From Hymenobacter sublimis (GTDB lineage Bacteria > Bacteroidota > Bacteroidia > Cytophagales > Hymenobacteraceae), in contig NZ_CP095848.1 in assembly GCF_023101345.1 (NCBI RefSeq), positions 4,180,001-4,244,000 of the forward strand: 64,000 bases of DNA, read 5' to 3'. The notes under the pieces are model-generated. The model searched no databases, was not told the DNA's origin, and worked only from the letters and a program-made list of their open reading frames with translations. Shown here piece by piece: positions 7,950-17,800 of the stretch. Every line of letters starts with the position of its first letter. Position 1 is the stretch's first letter. A program made the translations under genes and the position numbers.

Positions 7950-9215
7950 CTACTTGTTCGAGCCGGCGTTGATCATGGCGCAACGGAAACCGATGGTAGC
8001 CGTGGCAGAATCTTCGGCCATAAAGCGGCGCGTACCGGGCGAGAGCCAGTAAGCTACATCGCGCCACGAACCGCCTTTGTACACGCGCACGTGGTCGTCG
8101 ATGAGGGACTGGTAACCTTTCTTGTCGTACTTCTCCGAGGGGTCAAGGAAGCCGTTACGACGGAAGGGGTTCAGATCTTCCACATCCTCGTAGGAAAGCG
8201 GACGATAGATGTCCTGTACCCACTCGTTTACGTTACCCGACATGTTGTACAGGCCGTAGTCGTTGGGCGGGTAGTTGTAGATGTACTCTGTAATCATGGC
8301 GCCATCGTTGAGCGAGCCGGCAATACCAGCATAGTCACCGCGGCCGCGCTTGAAATTAGCTAGGAACTGGCCCATGCCTTTACCGTAGGGGTTCCGCACT
8401 TGGCGGCCGTCCCAGGGGTAGATGCGCTTGTTTTCCTGGTTTTCGTTGCCAGTTTCCTGGGTACCGATAAGAGCCTGCGCAGCGTACTCCCATTCAGCCT
8501 CCGTGGGCAGACGGTAGTTGGGTAGGGTGTTACCGTTTTCGATGGCAATTTTGGTTTTGCCGCCGTCCTCAGAAGTGCCTTCGGCGGCGTCGCCGGCGTC
8601 ACCTTTCTTTTTCTTACGACCAAACAACCCGCCGCCTTTGCTGCTGCCGGAGTCGCCTTCGTCGCCTTCACCCGCCAAACGCTCGTTTACTTTCGCCGTG
8701 CGCCAAGTGCAATAGTCGTTGGCCTGCAGCCAGCTTACGCCCACTACGGGGAAGTAGCGGAAGCCGGGGTAGCGCAGGTAGTAATCCACGTAAGGGTCGT
8801 TGAACGACAGCTCACGGGCCCATACGGTAGTGTCGGGCAGGGCCGACTGGTAGAACTCCTCGGCGGAGTCTTTGCGCACAAAGTGCAGGTATTCCAGCCA
8901 GTGGATGTTGGCTACCTCAGCTTCGTCCATGTAGAAGGAAGCCAGGGTCACGGTCCGCTCGATGTTGTCGTGGGTCATGGCTACGTCCTCTTCGGCGGAG
9001 CCCAACACGGTACGACCACCTTCGATGAATACCAGACCGGGACCTTCCGGGATACCCTGGTAATCAGACACCTTCATGCCCTCCTCGGTGTTGTACTCGA
9101 TGCCCGTAGTGGAGCTGTACTTACCGGGTTTGGTGGCGGTGGGAGGCCCACCTTTACAGGCGGCCAGCGCGCAGGCTCCCACTACAGCAAAGCGCAGGTA
9201 CTTGGAAAAATTCAT
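7950..9215 (-). CDS. gldJ: gliding motility lipoprotein GldJ (SUMF1/FGE-fold)
   Basis: 421 residues from the ATG at 9215, which begins a lipoprotein signal ending ALAAC; a longer frame start at 9338 runs into the upstream gene and was rejected. The body is a formylglycine-generating-enzyme-like fold: GPGLVFIEGGRTVLG, then FYMDEAEVANIHWLEYL, PVVGVSWLQANDYCTWRT, LPTEAEWEYAA, NMSGNVNEWVQD and GGSWRDVAYWLSPGTRRF. The phrase order matches GldJ better than GldK. A low-complexity insert (about residues 212-240, GSSKGGGLFGRKKKKG) interrupts the fold. GldJ belongs to the gliding / type IX secretion apparatus at the outer membrane. It follows the PorP/SprF gene by 68 bases. Confidence 0.88.
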   Translation of the reverse strand: MNFSKYLRFAVVGACALAACKGGPPTATKPGKYSSTTGIEYNTEEGMKVSDYQGIPEGPGLVFIEGGRTVLGSAEEDVAMTHDNIERTVTLASFYMDEAEVANIHWLEYLHFVRKDSAEEFYQSALPDTTVWARELSFNDPYVDYYLRYPGFRYFPVVGVSWLQANDYCTWRTAKVNERLAGEGDEGDSGSSKGGGLFGRKKKKGDAGDAAEGTSEDGGKTKIAIENGNTLPNYRLPTEAEWEYAAQALIGTQETGNENQENKRIYPWDGRQVRNPYGKGMGQFLANFKRGRGDYAGIAGSLNDGAMITEYIYNYPPNDYGLYNMSGNVNEWVQDIYRPLSYEDVEDLNPFRRNGFLDPSEKYDKKGYQSLIDDHVRVYKGGSWRDVAYWLSPGTRRFMAEDSATATIGFRCAMINAGSNK

Positions 9216-9283
9216 GATCAAGTTGAAACTACCTGTGAGAAAAGCGTTTAGACAAGGCAAGTCGGCTGCAATAATACAAAAAA

Positions 9284-10342
9284 TCAAAAGGCGGGGCAAG
9301 GAATTGACGGGTAATTCCGTCGTTTCAGCCGGCGCCAAGCGGCTTCCAGCGAATCAAACTCCCGAAGGGCTAGAGAAATTTCATGGGCGCCACCTAAATC
9401 TCGGCTGAACTGACTGAGGCTCACATCGTAGCTATAACCGAGCCGAAAACTTCCCACCGCTACCCCTGCCACCGCCGTCAGGACCTGCTGGGGCTTGGGG
9501 GCCCCGGGCAGCGGTACCCCGCGGTACACGGCCCCCAGGGTAAGGGGCGTCGCGGTAAAGTACAGTCCAGCCTCGGCCCGCTGGGAGCCGCCCTGCCGGG
9601 CGTAGCTCACGGTAGGCGAGAGGCTAACTTCCTTATTTTCTCCTTTAGTAGTAGAGCGCACGAAATACTGCTTGTAGCCCGCCTGCAAGTTTAGCCGCAG
9701 GGGCAGCGTGGTTTGGGTGACAAACGCCAGATCCGGCTGATTTACATGGTGGGCAGCGGCACCCACCCAGAACCGGTCGGTGTAGAGCAGCCCGCCCACG
9801 CTAGCAGTAACGTAGTGAACGGGCTTATAGTCTGCCACTTCCAAACTAAAGTCCCGGGTGACACCCTCATCGGAGAGTTGGTCACCGAATACCAGGTTGC
9901 CGTAGCTGACCCGCTGCAACCCGTAGCTAACCGAGGCGCCGCCGCTCAAACTCAGTTGCTCATTGAGGCGCAGATGGTAGGCGTACACGCCGCCAGCCTG
10001 AAAGCGGGTGTAGCCAATGCCGCCCGTTCGGTCATAGTTTACAAGTAGGCCCACGGCACTCCGCTGGTTCGCGAGGCGGTAGTCGGCGGCCAGCTGGCTG
10101 CTTTGAAAGGTGCCCGCCACGGTCGGGAACTGGTTGCGGTAGCTGAGCGTGAGGCTATAATCGTCGAGTAGGCCGGCGTAGGCCGGGTTCAGCTGCAGGC
10201 GGTTGGCGTAGGGCTGGGCGAAGTACAAGTCTTGGGCCTGGGCCGTAAGGGAAGCGCCCAGTGCCAGCCCGGCGACCATAGCCCACTGCCCCAGCGGGCG
10301 GCGCGGAGTAACAACTAAGTACAGCGGGCGGAGCATCCTCAT
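9284..10342 (-). CDS. PorP/SprF family type IX secretion membrane protein
   Basis: 352 residues with a signal peptide (hydrophobic stretch about residues 20-34, cleavage near AQAQ). The mature start DLYFAQPYANRLQLNPAYAG is the hallmark of the PorP/SprF family, outer-membrane beta barrels that anchor type IX secretion or export adhesins in Bacteroidota. The rest alternates polar and hydrophobic residues as in a barrel (YAYHLRLNEQLSLSGGASVSY). It is upstream of gldJ on the same strand, so both may be in one T9SS unit. Confidence 0.9.
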   Translation of the reverse strand: MRMLRPLYLVVTPRRPLGQWAMVAGLALGASLTAQAQDLYFAQPYANRLQLNPAYAGLLDDYSLTLSYRNQFPTVAGTFQSSQLAADYRLANQRSAVGLLVNYDRTGGIGYTRFQAGGVYAYHLRLNEQLSLSGGASVSYGLQRVSYGNLVFGDQLSDEGVTRDFSLEVADYKPVHYVTASVGGLLYTDRFWVGAAAHHVNQPDLAFVTQTTLPLRLNLQAGYKQYFVRSTTKGENKEVSLSPTVSYARQGGSQRAEAGLYFTATPLTLGAVYRGVPLPGAPKPQQVLTAVAGVAVGSFRLGYSYDVSLSQFSRDLGGAHEISLALREFDSLEAAWRRLKRRNYPSIPCPAF

Positions 10343-10519
10343 AAGTATGGTGCCTAACGGTGAGAAACAAGCTTTTGGTACGCGTTGGGCGCTGCCTACG
10401 GGTCTAAAATGGGATTTTCTTTCCTGACTTGCGGCACCAACCCCGCGGGTAGCAACGTTATCAAACTCAACCTTATCGATTTTTTAGGGTCTTTTCCCGC
10501 GGCCGGTGGGGTTTCGCAC

Positions 10520-10527
10520 TACTTTTG
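10520..10527 (+). promoter_or_regulatory. candidate -7 box before the AsmA gene
   Basis: TACTTTTG matches the Bacteroidota -7 consensus TAnnTTTG exactly, 70 bases before the start codon at 10597. No clear TTTG -33 element was found at the usual distance. Confidence 0.4.
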
Positions 10528-10596
10528 CCTCGTTCGTGCTGATTGGATTTTGGGGCCGCTAGCCCTTTTTGTTGCTTCTCTTTTCTCTCTACCATT

Positions 10597-13500
10597 ATGC
10601 GCAAATTCTTTGTCGGGCTACTGCTATTTCTGGTGGTGCTGATAGCCGGTTTGGCCCTGGCCCCGCTCCTGTTTAAGGATAGAATAAAGGCGGCCTTTGA
10701 CCAGCAACTGGCGCAGCGGGTGAAGGCCACCGTGCTTTACGACCCCGCCAATGTAGACGTCACCCTGCTCAGCTCCTTCCCCGACCTATCCTTGCGCCTG
10801 GACCAACTGCGCGTCATCGGCCAGGATTCCTTTGCCCGCGACACGCTGGCCTACCTGCCCCAGGTGCGGGTAGGACTGGATTTGATGAGCGTGCTGGGCG
10901 GCAGCCAAATCAAGATAAAGAACGTGACCCTGGAGCAGCCCGACTTAAGCTTGCGCGTGCTCAAGAGTGGCCGCGCCAACTGGGACGTGTACGTGTCGGA
11001 CTCGGCGGCGGCTTCCAAAGGCCAGGATACTACGGCCGTAAACCTGGCCATTCAGGGCTGGCAGATTAACAACGGCCGCCTGCGCTACGAGGACCTAACG
11101 ATTCCGTTTGGCATGCAGCTTCGGGGCGTGAACCACTCCGGCTCCGGCGACTTTGAGCAGAACGTGTTTGACATGGTTAGCCAGACCACGGCCGAGAGCT
11201 TCTCCATGCAGTACGACGGCACGGAGTACGTGACCAACAAGAAGTTGGACGCCGACGTGACCTTGGCCATGAACTTGGAGAAAATGCTCTTTACGTTCAA
11301 GGACAACCAGGTGAAGCTGAACGATTTCCCGGCTTCGTTCCAGGGCACCATTGGCCTGCCCAACGACACGGACATTACCTACGATTTAACCTTCAAAGCC
11401 CTTGAAACCGACTTCAAGAACATTCTGAGTCTGGTGCCCGGCGCTTACACGGCCCAGTTCAAAGACATAGAGGCCACGGGCAAGGTAGCGTTTGATGGCT
11501 ACTTCAAGGGCGTGCAGAACGCGGTGCAGATGCCCGGCTACGGCGTGAACCTGCAGGTAAAGGAGGGCAGCTTCCACTACCCCCAGCTGCCCCAGCGGGC
11601 CCGCAACATCAACGTGGACATGGTGGTGGACAACCCCTCGGGCTTCACGAACAACGTGAAAGTGAACGTGAAGCAGTTTCACCTGGACTTGGGTAGCAAC
11701 CCGATTGATGGCAACGTAGCCATTGACGGGCTGGAGCCCATGAAGGTGGACGGCCGCGTGAAGGCTAACGTGGATTTGGCCGAAATGATGAAGGTGTACC
11801 CGGTGCAGGACCTCCTGCTGCGCGGCAAGCTGTTCATTGACGGCACGGCCCGCGGCATCTACTCGAAAACCCAGATGCCGGTAGTGCAGGCCAAGATGAA
11901 CCTGACCAACGGCTACGTGAAGAGCAAGCAGTTTCCGGCCCCCATCGAAAACCTGACCCTCACCGGCACCATCACGAACCCCACCGGCCAGCTCAACGAT
12001 ACCCACGTGGACATTCCGCAGTTTCGGATGCTGCTGGATGGGGAGCCGCTGCAGGGCCGGGTGGCGACCCAAGGCGTGGACAAGTTGCGCTTTGACACCG
12101 ACGTGCACGGCGTAGTGGACCTGACCAAGCTCACCAAAATCTTCCCGCTGCAGGGCATGACCGTGACGGGCCGCCTGAGCGGCAACGTGGCTGCCAAGGG
12201 CAACATGGCCGACATTGAGGCCGGCCGCTACCAGACGGTAGTAGCCTCGGGCACAGTTAACGCCCAGAATATCACCTACAAAAGCACCGACCTACCCCAG
12301 GGCATGAAGGTAAACCGGGCCACGGCCACCTTCAACAACGACAAGATTGTGGTGCAAAACATGGCCGGCTCAGTGGGCTCCTCCGACATTGCCGCCTCGG
12401 GCACCATCAGCAATTACATGGGCTACCTATTCGTGCCCGGCCAGCCCTTGCGCGGCAACCTGACGGTCAGCAGCAACCGCTTCAACGTGAACGAGTGGAT
12501 GGTGGATGAGGTGTCGCAGAAGCCTACGGTGGCGGCTACCGGCCCGGCGCCGGCCAAGGCCGAAGGCGTGCTGCAGATTCCGAAGGAGTTTGACTTGGTG
12601 CTAAACACCACTGTACAGCAGGTAGTCTACGACAACCTCAAGCTCGATAACGTAAAGGGCATTGTGACCGTGCGCGACCAGGCGGCCATTCTTAATGGAG
12701 TGACGTTTAACACCCTGGGCGGTGCGTTTGCTACCAGCGGCAGCTACAGCAGCAAGGACCTGGCTCACCCCAAGTTTAATCTGGGCCTAAACATCAAAAA
12801 TCTCAATTTCCAGAACGCCTTCAAAGCCTTTAACTCCGTGAAGGCCATGGTGCCGCTGGCCAGCAGTCTGGAGGGCGTATTTTCCACCAACTTCAACGTG
12901 AGCGGGGAAATGGGCCCCGACATGCTGCCCAGGTACAGCACGCTCACGGGCAAGGGCCTGTTTGAAGTGGTGCGCGCCGCCGTGGCTAACTCCTCGGTGC
13001 TGGACAAAATCAGCAGCCTGACCCAGTTTCAGGAGTTGAAGAAGTTTGCGGTAGATAACAAGGACATAGCCGCCGAAATCATCAACGGCAACTTCGTGGT
13101 GAAGCCGTTTGACCTGACCGTGGGCCAGATCAAGATGACGGTGGGCGGCTCCAACAACATCAGCAGCGGCGGGCTGGAATACGTCACGGCCCTGAATGTG
13201 CCCACCGGCAAGCTTGGTAACCAGCTTAACTCCCAGCTCACCCGCCTCACCGGCGTTTCCAATTTGCAGGGTACCGACCGGGTAACGTTGGGCCTGAACA
13301 TTGGGGGCACCGTCACGAACCCGCAGGTAAAGCTGACCACCGGCAGCGTGAAAGCTCAGGCCAAAGACCTGGTTAGCAATATTGTGCAGGCTAAGGTTGA
13401 TGACGCCAAGCTGAAAATGCAGGCCCAGGCCAAGGTAGCTCAGGACAGCCTCCAGCGGGAGCTGCAGCGCAAGCAGCAGGAGTTCACCCAGAAAGCTCAG

Positions 13501-13674
13501 CTAGAGCTAGAGAAAAAGCGCCTTGAAGCGCAGGCCAAACTCCAGGACAAAGCCAAGCAGGGCCTTAACAACATCCTTTTCGGCAAGCCCAAACCCCAGC
13601 CGGCCAAGCCCGCTGAGCAGCCCAAACCCGCCGAGCCAGCCGAACCCACCGATACAACTAAAGCCGGCAATTAA
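10597..13674 (+). CDS. AsmA family protein
   Basis: 1025 residues from the ATG at 10597; the frame runs open to 10543 but residues before this Met do not fit, while MRKFFVGLLLFLVVLIAG is a clean membrane anchor. The N-terminal AsmA region follows (LLFKDRIKAAFDQQLAQRVKATV, then SLRLDQLRVIG). The remainder is a long beta-rich body like that of AsmA/TamB-class bridge proteins, which span the periplasm and move phospholipids to the outer membrane. The last 110 residues are a charged coiled-coil (QAKVAQDSLQRELQRKQQEF) ending in a Pro/Lys-rich tail. Monocistronic, with a terminator right after. Confidence 0.85.
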   Translation: MRKFFVGLLLFLVVLIAGLALAPLLFKDRIKAAFDQQLAQRVKATVLYDPANVDVTLLSSFPDLSLRLDQLRVIGQDSFARDTLAYLPQVRVGLDLMSVLGGSQIKIKNVTLEQPDLSLRVLKSGRANWDVYVSDSAAASKGQDTTAVNLAIQGWQINNGRLRYEDLTIPFGMQLRGVNHSGSGDFEQNVFDMVSQTTAESFSMQYDGTEYVTNKKLDADVTLAMNLEKMLFTFKDNQVKLNDFPASFQGTIGLPNDTDITYDLTFKALETDFKNILSLVPGAYTAQFKDIEATGKVAFDGYFKGVQNAVQMPGYGVNLQVKEGSFHYPQLPQRARNINVDMVVDNPSGFTNNVKVNVKQFHLDLGSNPIDGNVAIDGLEPMKVDGRVKANVDLAEMMKVYPVQDLLLRGKLFIDGTARGIYSKTQMPVVQAKMNLTNGYVKSKQFPAPIENLTLTGTITNPTGQLNDTHVDIPQFRMLLDGEPLQGRVATQGVDKLRFDTDVHGVVDLTKLTKIFPLQGMTVTGRLSGNVAAKGNMADIEAGRYQTVVASGTVNAQNITYKSTDLPQGMKVNRATATFNNDKIVVQNMAGSVGSSDIAASGTISNYMGYLFVPGQPLRGNLTVSSNRFNVNEWMVDEVSQKPTVAATGPAPAKAEGVLQIPKEFDLVLNTTVQQVVYDNLKLDNVKGIVTVRDQAAILNGVTFNTLGGAFATSGSYSSKDLAHPKFNLGLNIKNLNFQNAFKAFNSVKAMVPLASSLEGVFSTNFNVSGEMGPDMLPRYSTLTGKGLFEVVRAAVANSSVLDKISSLTQFQELKKFAVDNKDIAAEIINGNFVVKPFDLTVGQIKMTVGGSNNISSGGLEYVTALNVPTGKLGNQLNSQLTRLTGVSNLQGTDRVTLGLNIGGTVTNPQVKLTTGSVKAQAKDLVSNIVQAKVDDAKLKMQAQAKVAQDSLQRELQRKQQEFTQKAQLELEKKRLEAQAKLQDKAKQGLNNILFGKPKPQPAKPAEQPKPAEPAEPTDTTKAGN

Positions 13675-13697
13675 GTTTAGCTGCCCATTTACCCTAC

Positions 13698-13736
13698 CGA
13701 AGCCTGTTCCAGTGACTGGGGCGGGCTTCGTTTTTT
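13698..13736 (+). terminator. rho-independent terminator after the AsmA gene
   Basis: CGAAGCC (13698-13704) pairs with GGCTTCG (13724-13730), followed by six T. Position and T-run fit termination of the AsmA transcript. Confidence 0.75.
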
Positions 13737-13952
13737 AGCACTGCCGGAGGGTAAGAGCAAAAGCTTCGGCTGTGCAACGTAGTCCCAAACGCTTTAGAGA
13801 GTAAGCGGAAGGTTTCTAGCACAAAATCTAGACGGTAGAACTTCTTTTATTTCAGGAAAGGCAAAAGTTGGCTAACTTCTTGCCCGAACGTCGCCGTCAG
13901 AGCTCCGTAGTAGGCTGACTTTCCCGTTTTCGTTTCCCACAACCACTCATTC

Positions 13953-14801
13953 ATGCAATTCGCTCGTTTACTACCCCTTGCCTTGCTAGCCCCTCTGGCC
14001 CTCGCCAGCTGCAGCAACGACAATGACTCCTCAGACTCAGCCAACTCCGCCAAGCTGGAAGTACGGCTGATGGACGCCCCCGGCGACTTCCGCACAGTGG
14101 TGCTGGACGTGCAGAAAATTGAGGTTCATCTGAAAGAAGAGAAGGACCCGGCCGTATATCAGCTGCTACCCTTCAAGGCCCAGACGATTAACGTGTTGGA
14201 CTACGTGAACGGCAAGTCGGCCTTGCTGGTCAGCACCGATTTCACCCCTGGCGACTTATCGGAAATTCGGCTGCAGCTCGGCCCGGACAGCTACGTGATT
14301 GGGCGCGACGGCCAGCGCTACGACCTGAAAACGCCCAGCGGCCAGACTTCTGGGGTAAAGCTCAAGCTGGATAAAGCCTCCCTGCAGGCCCGGCAGACCT
14401 TCCAGCTCCTGCTGGACTTTGATGTGGCCAAATCTATTGTGGAGCGCGGCAACTGGAAGCCCGGCAACGACAAAAAGGAGCGTTACTTGCTCAAGCCCGT
14501 TATTCGGGTAGTGGCCCAGGACATTGCCGGCGGCTTGCGCGGTACCGTAACACCCGCCGCGGCTCTGCCCCAGGTGCTGGCCATCCGCTCGTCCATCACC
14601 GTACCCGATACGTTCAGCACGGCCGCCGATGCTTCGGGCGCGTTTCAGCTTAGCGGCATTCCTTCGGGTACTTACCGGGTAGAGTTCTTCCCGACAACCA
14701 CCGCGCCTACCGGCCAGCCCGCTTACCGGGTAGTTACCCGCACGGGCATTACGGTTACCAATAACCAAGTGAGCGAGCTAGGCCAGACCACGCTCAACTA
14801 A
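13953..14801 (+). CDS. DUF4382 domain lipoprotein
   Basis: 282 residues with a lipoprotein signal ending ALASC (Cys at about residue 20). The region after it (LEVRLMDAPGDFRTVVLDVQKIEVHL) is the start of DUF4382, a beta-sandwich found in Bacteroidota surface lipoproteins. Residues about 193-280 form a second carboxypeptidase-regulatory-like domain (GGLRGTVTPAAALPQVLAI... FQLSGIPSGTYRVEFFP). Function unknown; probably binds a surface ligand. It has its own terminator and faces the large T9SS protein. Confidence 0.82.
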   Translation: MQFARLLPLALLAPLALASCSNDNDSSDSANSAKLEVRLMDAPGDFRTVVLDVQKIEVHLKEEKDPAVYQLLPFKAQTINVLDYVNGKSALLVSTDFTPGDLSEIRLQLGPDSYVIGRDGQRYDLKTPSGQTSGVKLKLDKASLQARQTFQLLLDFDVAKSIVERGNWKPGNDKKERYLLKPVIRVVAQDIAGGLRGTVTPAAALPQVLAIRSSITVPDTFSTAADASGAFQLSGIPSGTYRVEFFPTTTAPTGQPAYRVVTRTGITVTNNQVSELGQTTLN

Positions 14802-14830
14802 TTGCCCTACTTACGTTTATATGTAACAAA

Positions 14831-14862
14831 AAAGCCCTGGCTGCATAGCCAGGGCTTTTTTG
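14831..14862. terminator. bidirectional rho-independent terminator
   Basis: AAAGCCCTGGCT and AGCCAGGGCTTT pair perfectly around a GCAT loop, with T-runs on both strands. It separates the convergent DUF4382 and T9SS genes. Confidence 0.88.
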
Positions 14863-14883
14863 TGGTGGAGAAAAGCCGGTAAT

Positions 14884-17800
14884 CTACTGCTTCACGATGC
14901 GCTGGATAAAGCGGGTGTTAGCCCCCCGCACCACCACCACCGTGTAGAAGCCAGCGGGCCAGCTGCTTACAGCCAGCGGCCATATCTGCCCGCCGCCCAG
15001 CGTAGCGCTGTACACTTGGCGGCCCGTGGCATCCGTTACAACTACCTGGTAAGCCGCAGTAGGCAGTGCCAGCAGGTTCAGGCTAGCTTCAGAGCTGAAC
15101 GGGTTGGGCGTTACCGCTACCACAAAGGAGCCACCAGCTGCAAGCGTAACCGTGCGCACCTGGCTGTAAGCTGATTCCCCGGTCACGTCTACTTGCTTGA
15201 GGCGGTAGTAGAGTAGGGCCGCAGCTCCGGGAGTCGGGAGGGCCGCATCGGTGAAGCGGTAGGTAGCACCGGTGGCCGAGGTGCCCAGCCCCCGCACCTG
15301 CCCAATGCGCTGAAACTGCTTGCCATCTAGGCTGCGCTCCACCTCAAACCGGTCGTTGTCCAGCTCGGCGGCAGTGGTCCAGGTAAGCTGAGCAGTAGTG
15401 CCGGTAAGTTGAGTTGTGAAGCTGAGCATTTTAACGGGTAGAGGCCCGGCCACTGGTACCACGTAGGTAGCTAGGTTGGAGGTACCACCCAGGTTATCAG
15501 TAGCGTAGTAAGTAAAGGAATACTGGCCGGTTTCAGTTTTCGGGGGAGCATAAGCCAGTTCACTAGCCTGCTCAGGCCGGATGGTTTGCCCCGGCGAAAC
15601 CGCTACTCCGTTCAGCGTTAGGGCGCCTCTGGAGGGTAGGTTGGCAATGGTATAGGAGGCAATCCAGCCGTCGGCATCCGTCGACTCCAGGGCGCTAAGC
15701 GGAGTGGAATTGGTGGTGTTGCGCATGCCCTGGGCCCACTTGTCCTTGGCCACCGGCATTTCATTCCCGATTGGAATGGTGTAAATGGCCGTGTTAGACG
15801 TATTACCTTGGTTATCAACAGCGTAGTAGTTGAAGGTAACCGGACCGGCATACGCACCCGACGGATCAAAGGCGAGCTGGCCTAATTGGGCGGGCTGCAC
15901 TTCCAGCGGAACCGTCGTGACGGGCGTGCCGCTTAGCAGCAGCGTACCGGCCTGCTGGTTCGGCACCGTCACAACCATGTACTTCACAATGGTACCGTCG
16001 CCGTCGGTTGCTACTAGCGGCTTGAGGGTAGTAGCCGCAGCCGTATTCGGAATGGCCGGAGCCATCAGGACGTTGGCCGCCAGCGGGGCCGTGTTGCCAA
16101 CCGGAATGGTGTAAGTAGCCGTGTTGCTGGTGGAGCCAATGTTGTCGGTGGCCAGGAAAGTGAACGTGACGTTACCGTTCACGGCGCCGCTGGGGTCGAA
16201 AGTGAGGCGCTTGTTATCATCGGGCGTCACTACCTGGTTGAGCGTGGCAGCTACCCCGTTCACGTACAGCGTGCCGGCCGCGGGCAGCGGCAGGGCCGTA
16301 ATGGTGAACGAGGCAATGGTGCCGTCGGGGTCCGTGGCGTCCATGGGGGCCAGAGCTGTAGCGGTGGCCGTAGCCGCCAGAGGAGTTGCGGCCGTGTTGT
16401 TGGCTACGGGCACGGCGTTGCAGGTACCGAAGTACAGGTCGTCAATCCCAATGTCGTTGCCTTGCAAATCCAGGGTCAGGTTGCGAATTTCGAAGGTAGC
16501 CGTGGTGCTATTGCCGGAATACCACACGTCGGAGTACTGCACCCACTGGTCCGGCGACTCCGGCACCGTGATAGTCCCCGAAGTCGACTCGCCATTGATG
16601 ACGAAGCCCACAATCGGGTCGGCAATGTTCATGCTCGCCGGAATCAGGTTGTTGAAGAAGGCCGAGAAGGTGTAGTAGCGGTTGGGCTGAACCTTGAACG
16701 TTTGGGTGTAGAGCGTCCGGATGGCAGAGGTAGCGTTGATCATCAGGAAGTTATCGGCGGCGCCCCCGCGGCCATTGCCCCGGAACGTGCCATGATACTT
16801 GCTGGCATCGGGGCCAATGGCATAGGTGTTTTCCGGGGTCAGCTCCGTTGCTACGGCCGCATCGTCGGCCTTGTACTCGTAGTTGGTGTTAAAGCCGACG
16901 TTGCCATTCGTGAAGCCCGGGTTCACCAGCTGGTTTGGGCCGGTGGCGGCAATGCACTGCACGGCCGGGTCATATACATTCAGGTGCACCGTGGCAGTAG
17001 CGCACTGCGGAGTACCCGTTTTGTCGCAGGCCCTGTACACGAAACTATCCTGCCCCAGGAAGCCAGCAGTAGGCGTGTAGGTGTAGGAGCCGTTGGCATT
17101 CAACGCCAGGCTGCCGTTTTTCACGCCCGTTACCAGGGCCACCGTGAAGCCCGTGTTCTGCGGATCGGTATCGTTCAGAATCACGTTGCCCGACACAGTC
17201 ATGCCCTTTTCTACCTCATTGCTGTCATCGAAGGCAGAGGTAACATTGTTGACGATAACGCGAATGGCGGCCTGGTTTGATGTCAGCCCCAGGTTGTCCT
17301 CCACAGTATAAGTAATGGTGCTGGTGCCGGCGTAGTCTAGCACGGGCGTAAAGGAAACGATGCCCTGGGCCGACACCGTAAATTTCCCCTGGTTCGCCAT
17401 CGTACGCTCCTGCTGAATACCTGCCAGATCAGGGTTCAGGTCCACGGTAGTCGCCAGAATGGAGCCGTCGGCGTCGGTGTCATTGGTGAGCACCGAAATG
17501 GTAGCAATGCCGTTGCGGGCAATGATTACCGCGGGGTCATTGACAGCCACCGGGGGTACGTTGGCCACCGGAATAGTATAGGTAGCAGGGGCCGACTCCA
17601 GCCCGTCGTTGTTGGTAGCGGTGTAAGTAAAGGTGAATTCCCCCGACTTATTTCCGGCCGGGTCGAACTGTAGCTGGGCTGCTTCGGCTACCGAGAGCGT
17701 ACGCGACACGGTGCCGATGGCGGTTGTGTTCAGATACAAGGTGCCGTTGCTGGGCAGACTCTTGAGTGTGTAGCCGCTGAGCGTGTTGCCCGCGGCCACA

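Noticed and set aside
9216..9338. upstream extension of gldJ
   Set aside because: It overlaps the PorP/SprF gene and lacks a signal peptide; the lipoprotein start at 9215 is better.
16462..17280. 272-residue plus-strand ORF
   Set aside because: Antisense inside the T9SS repeat gene; composition is a mirror of its repeats.
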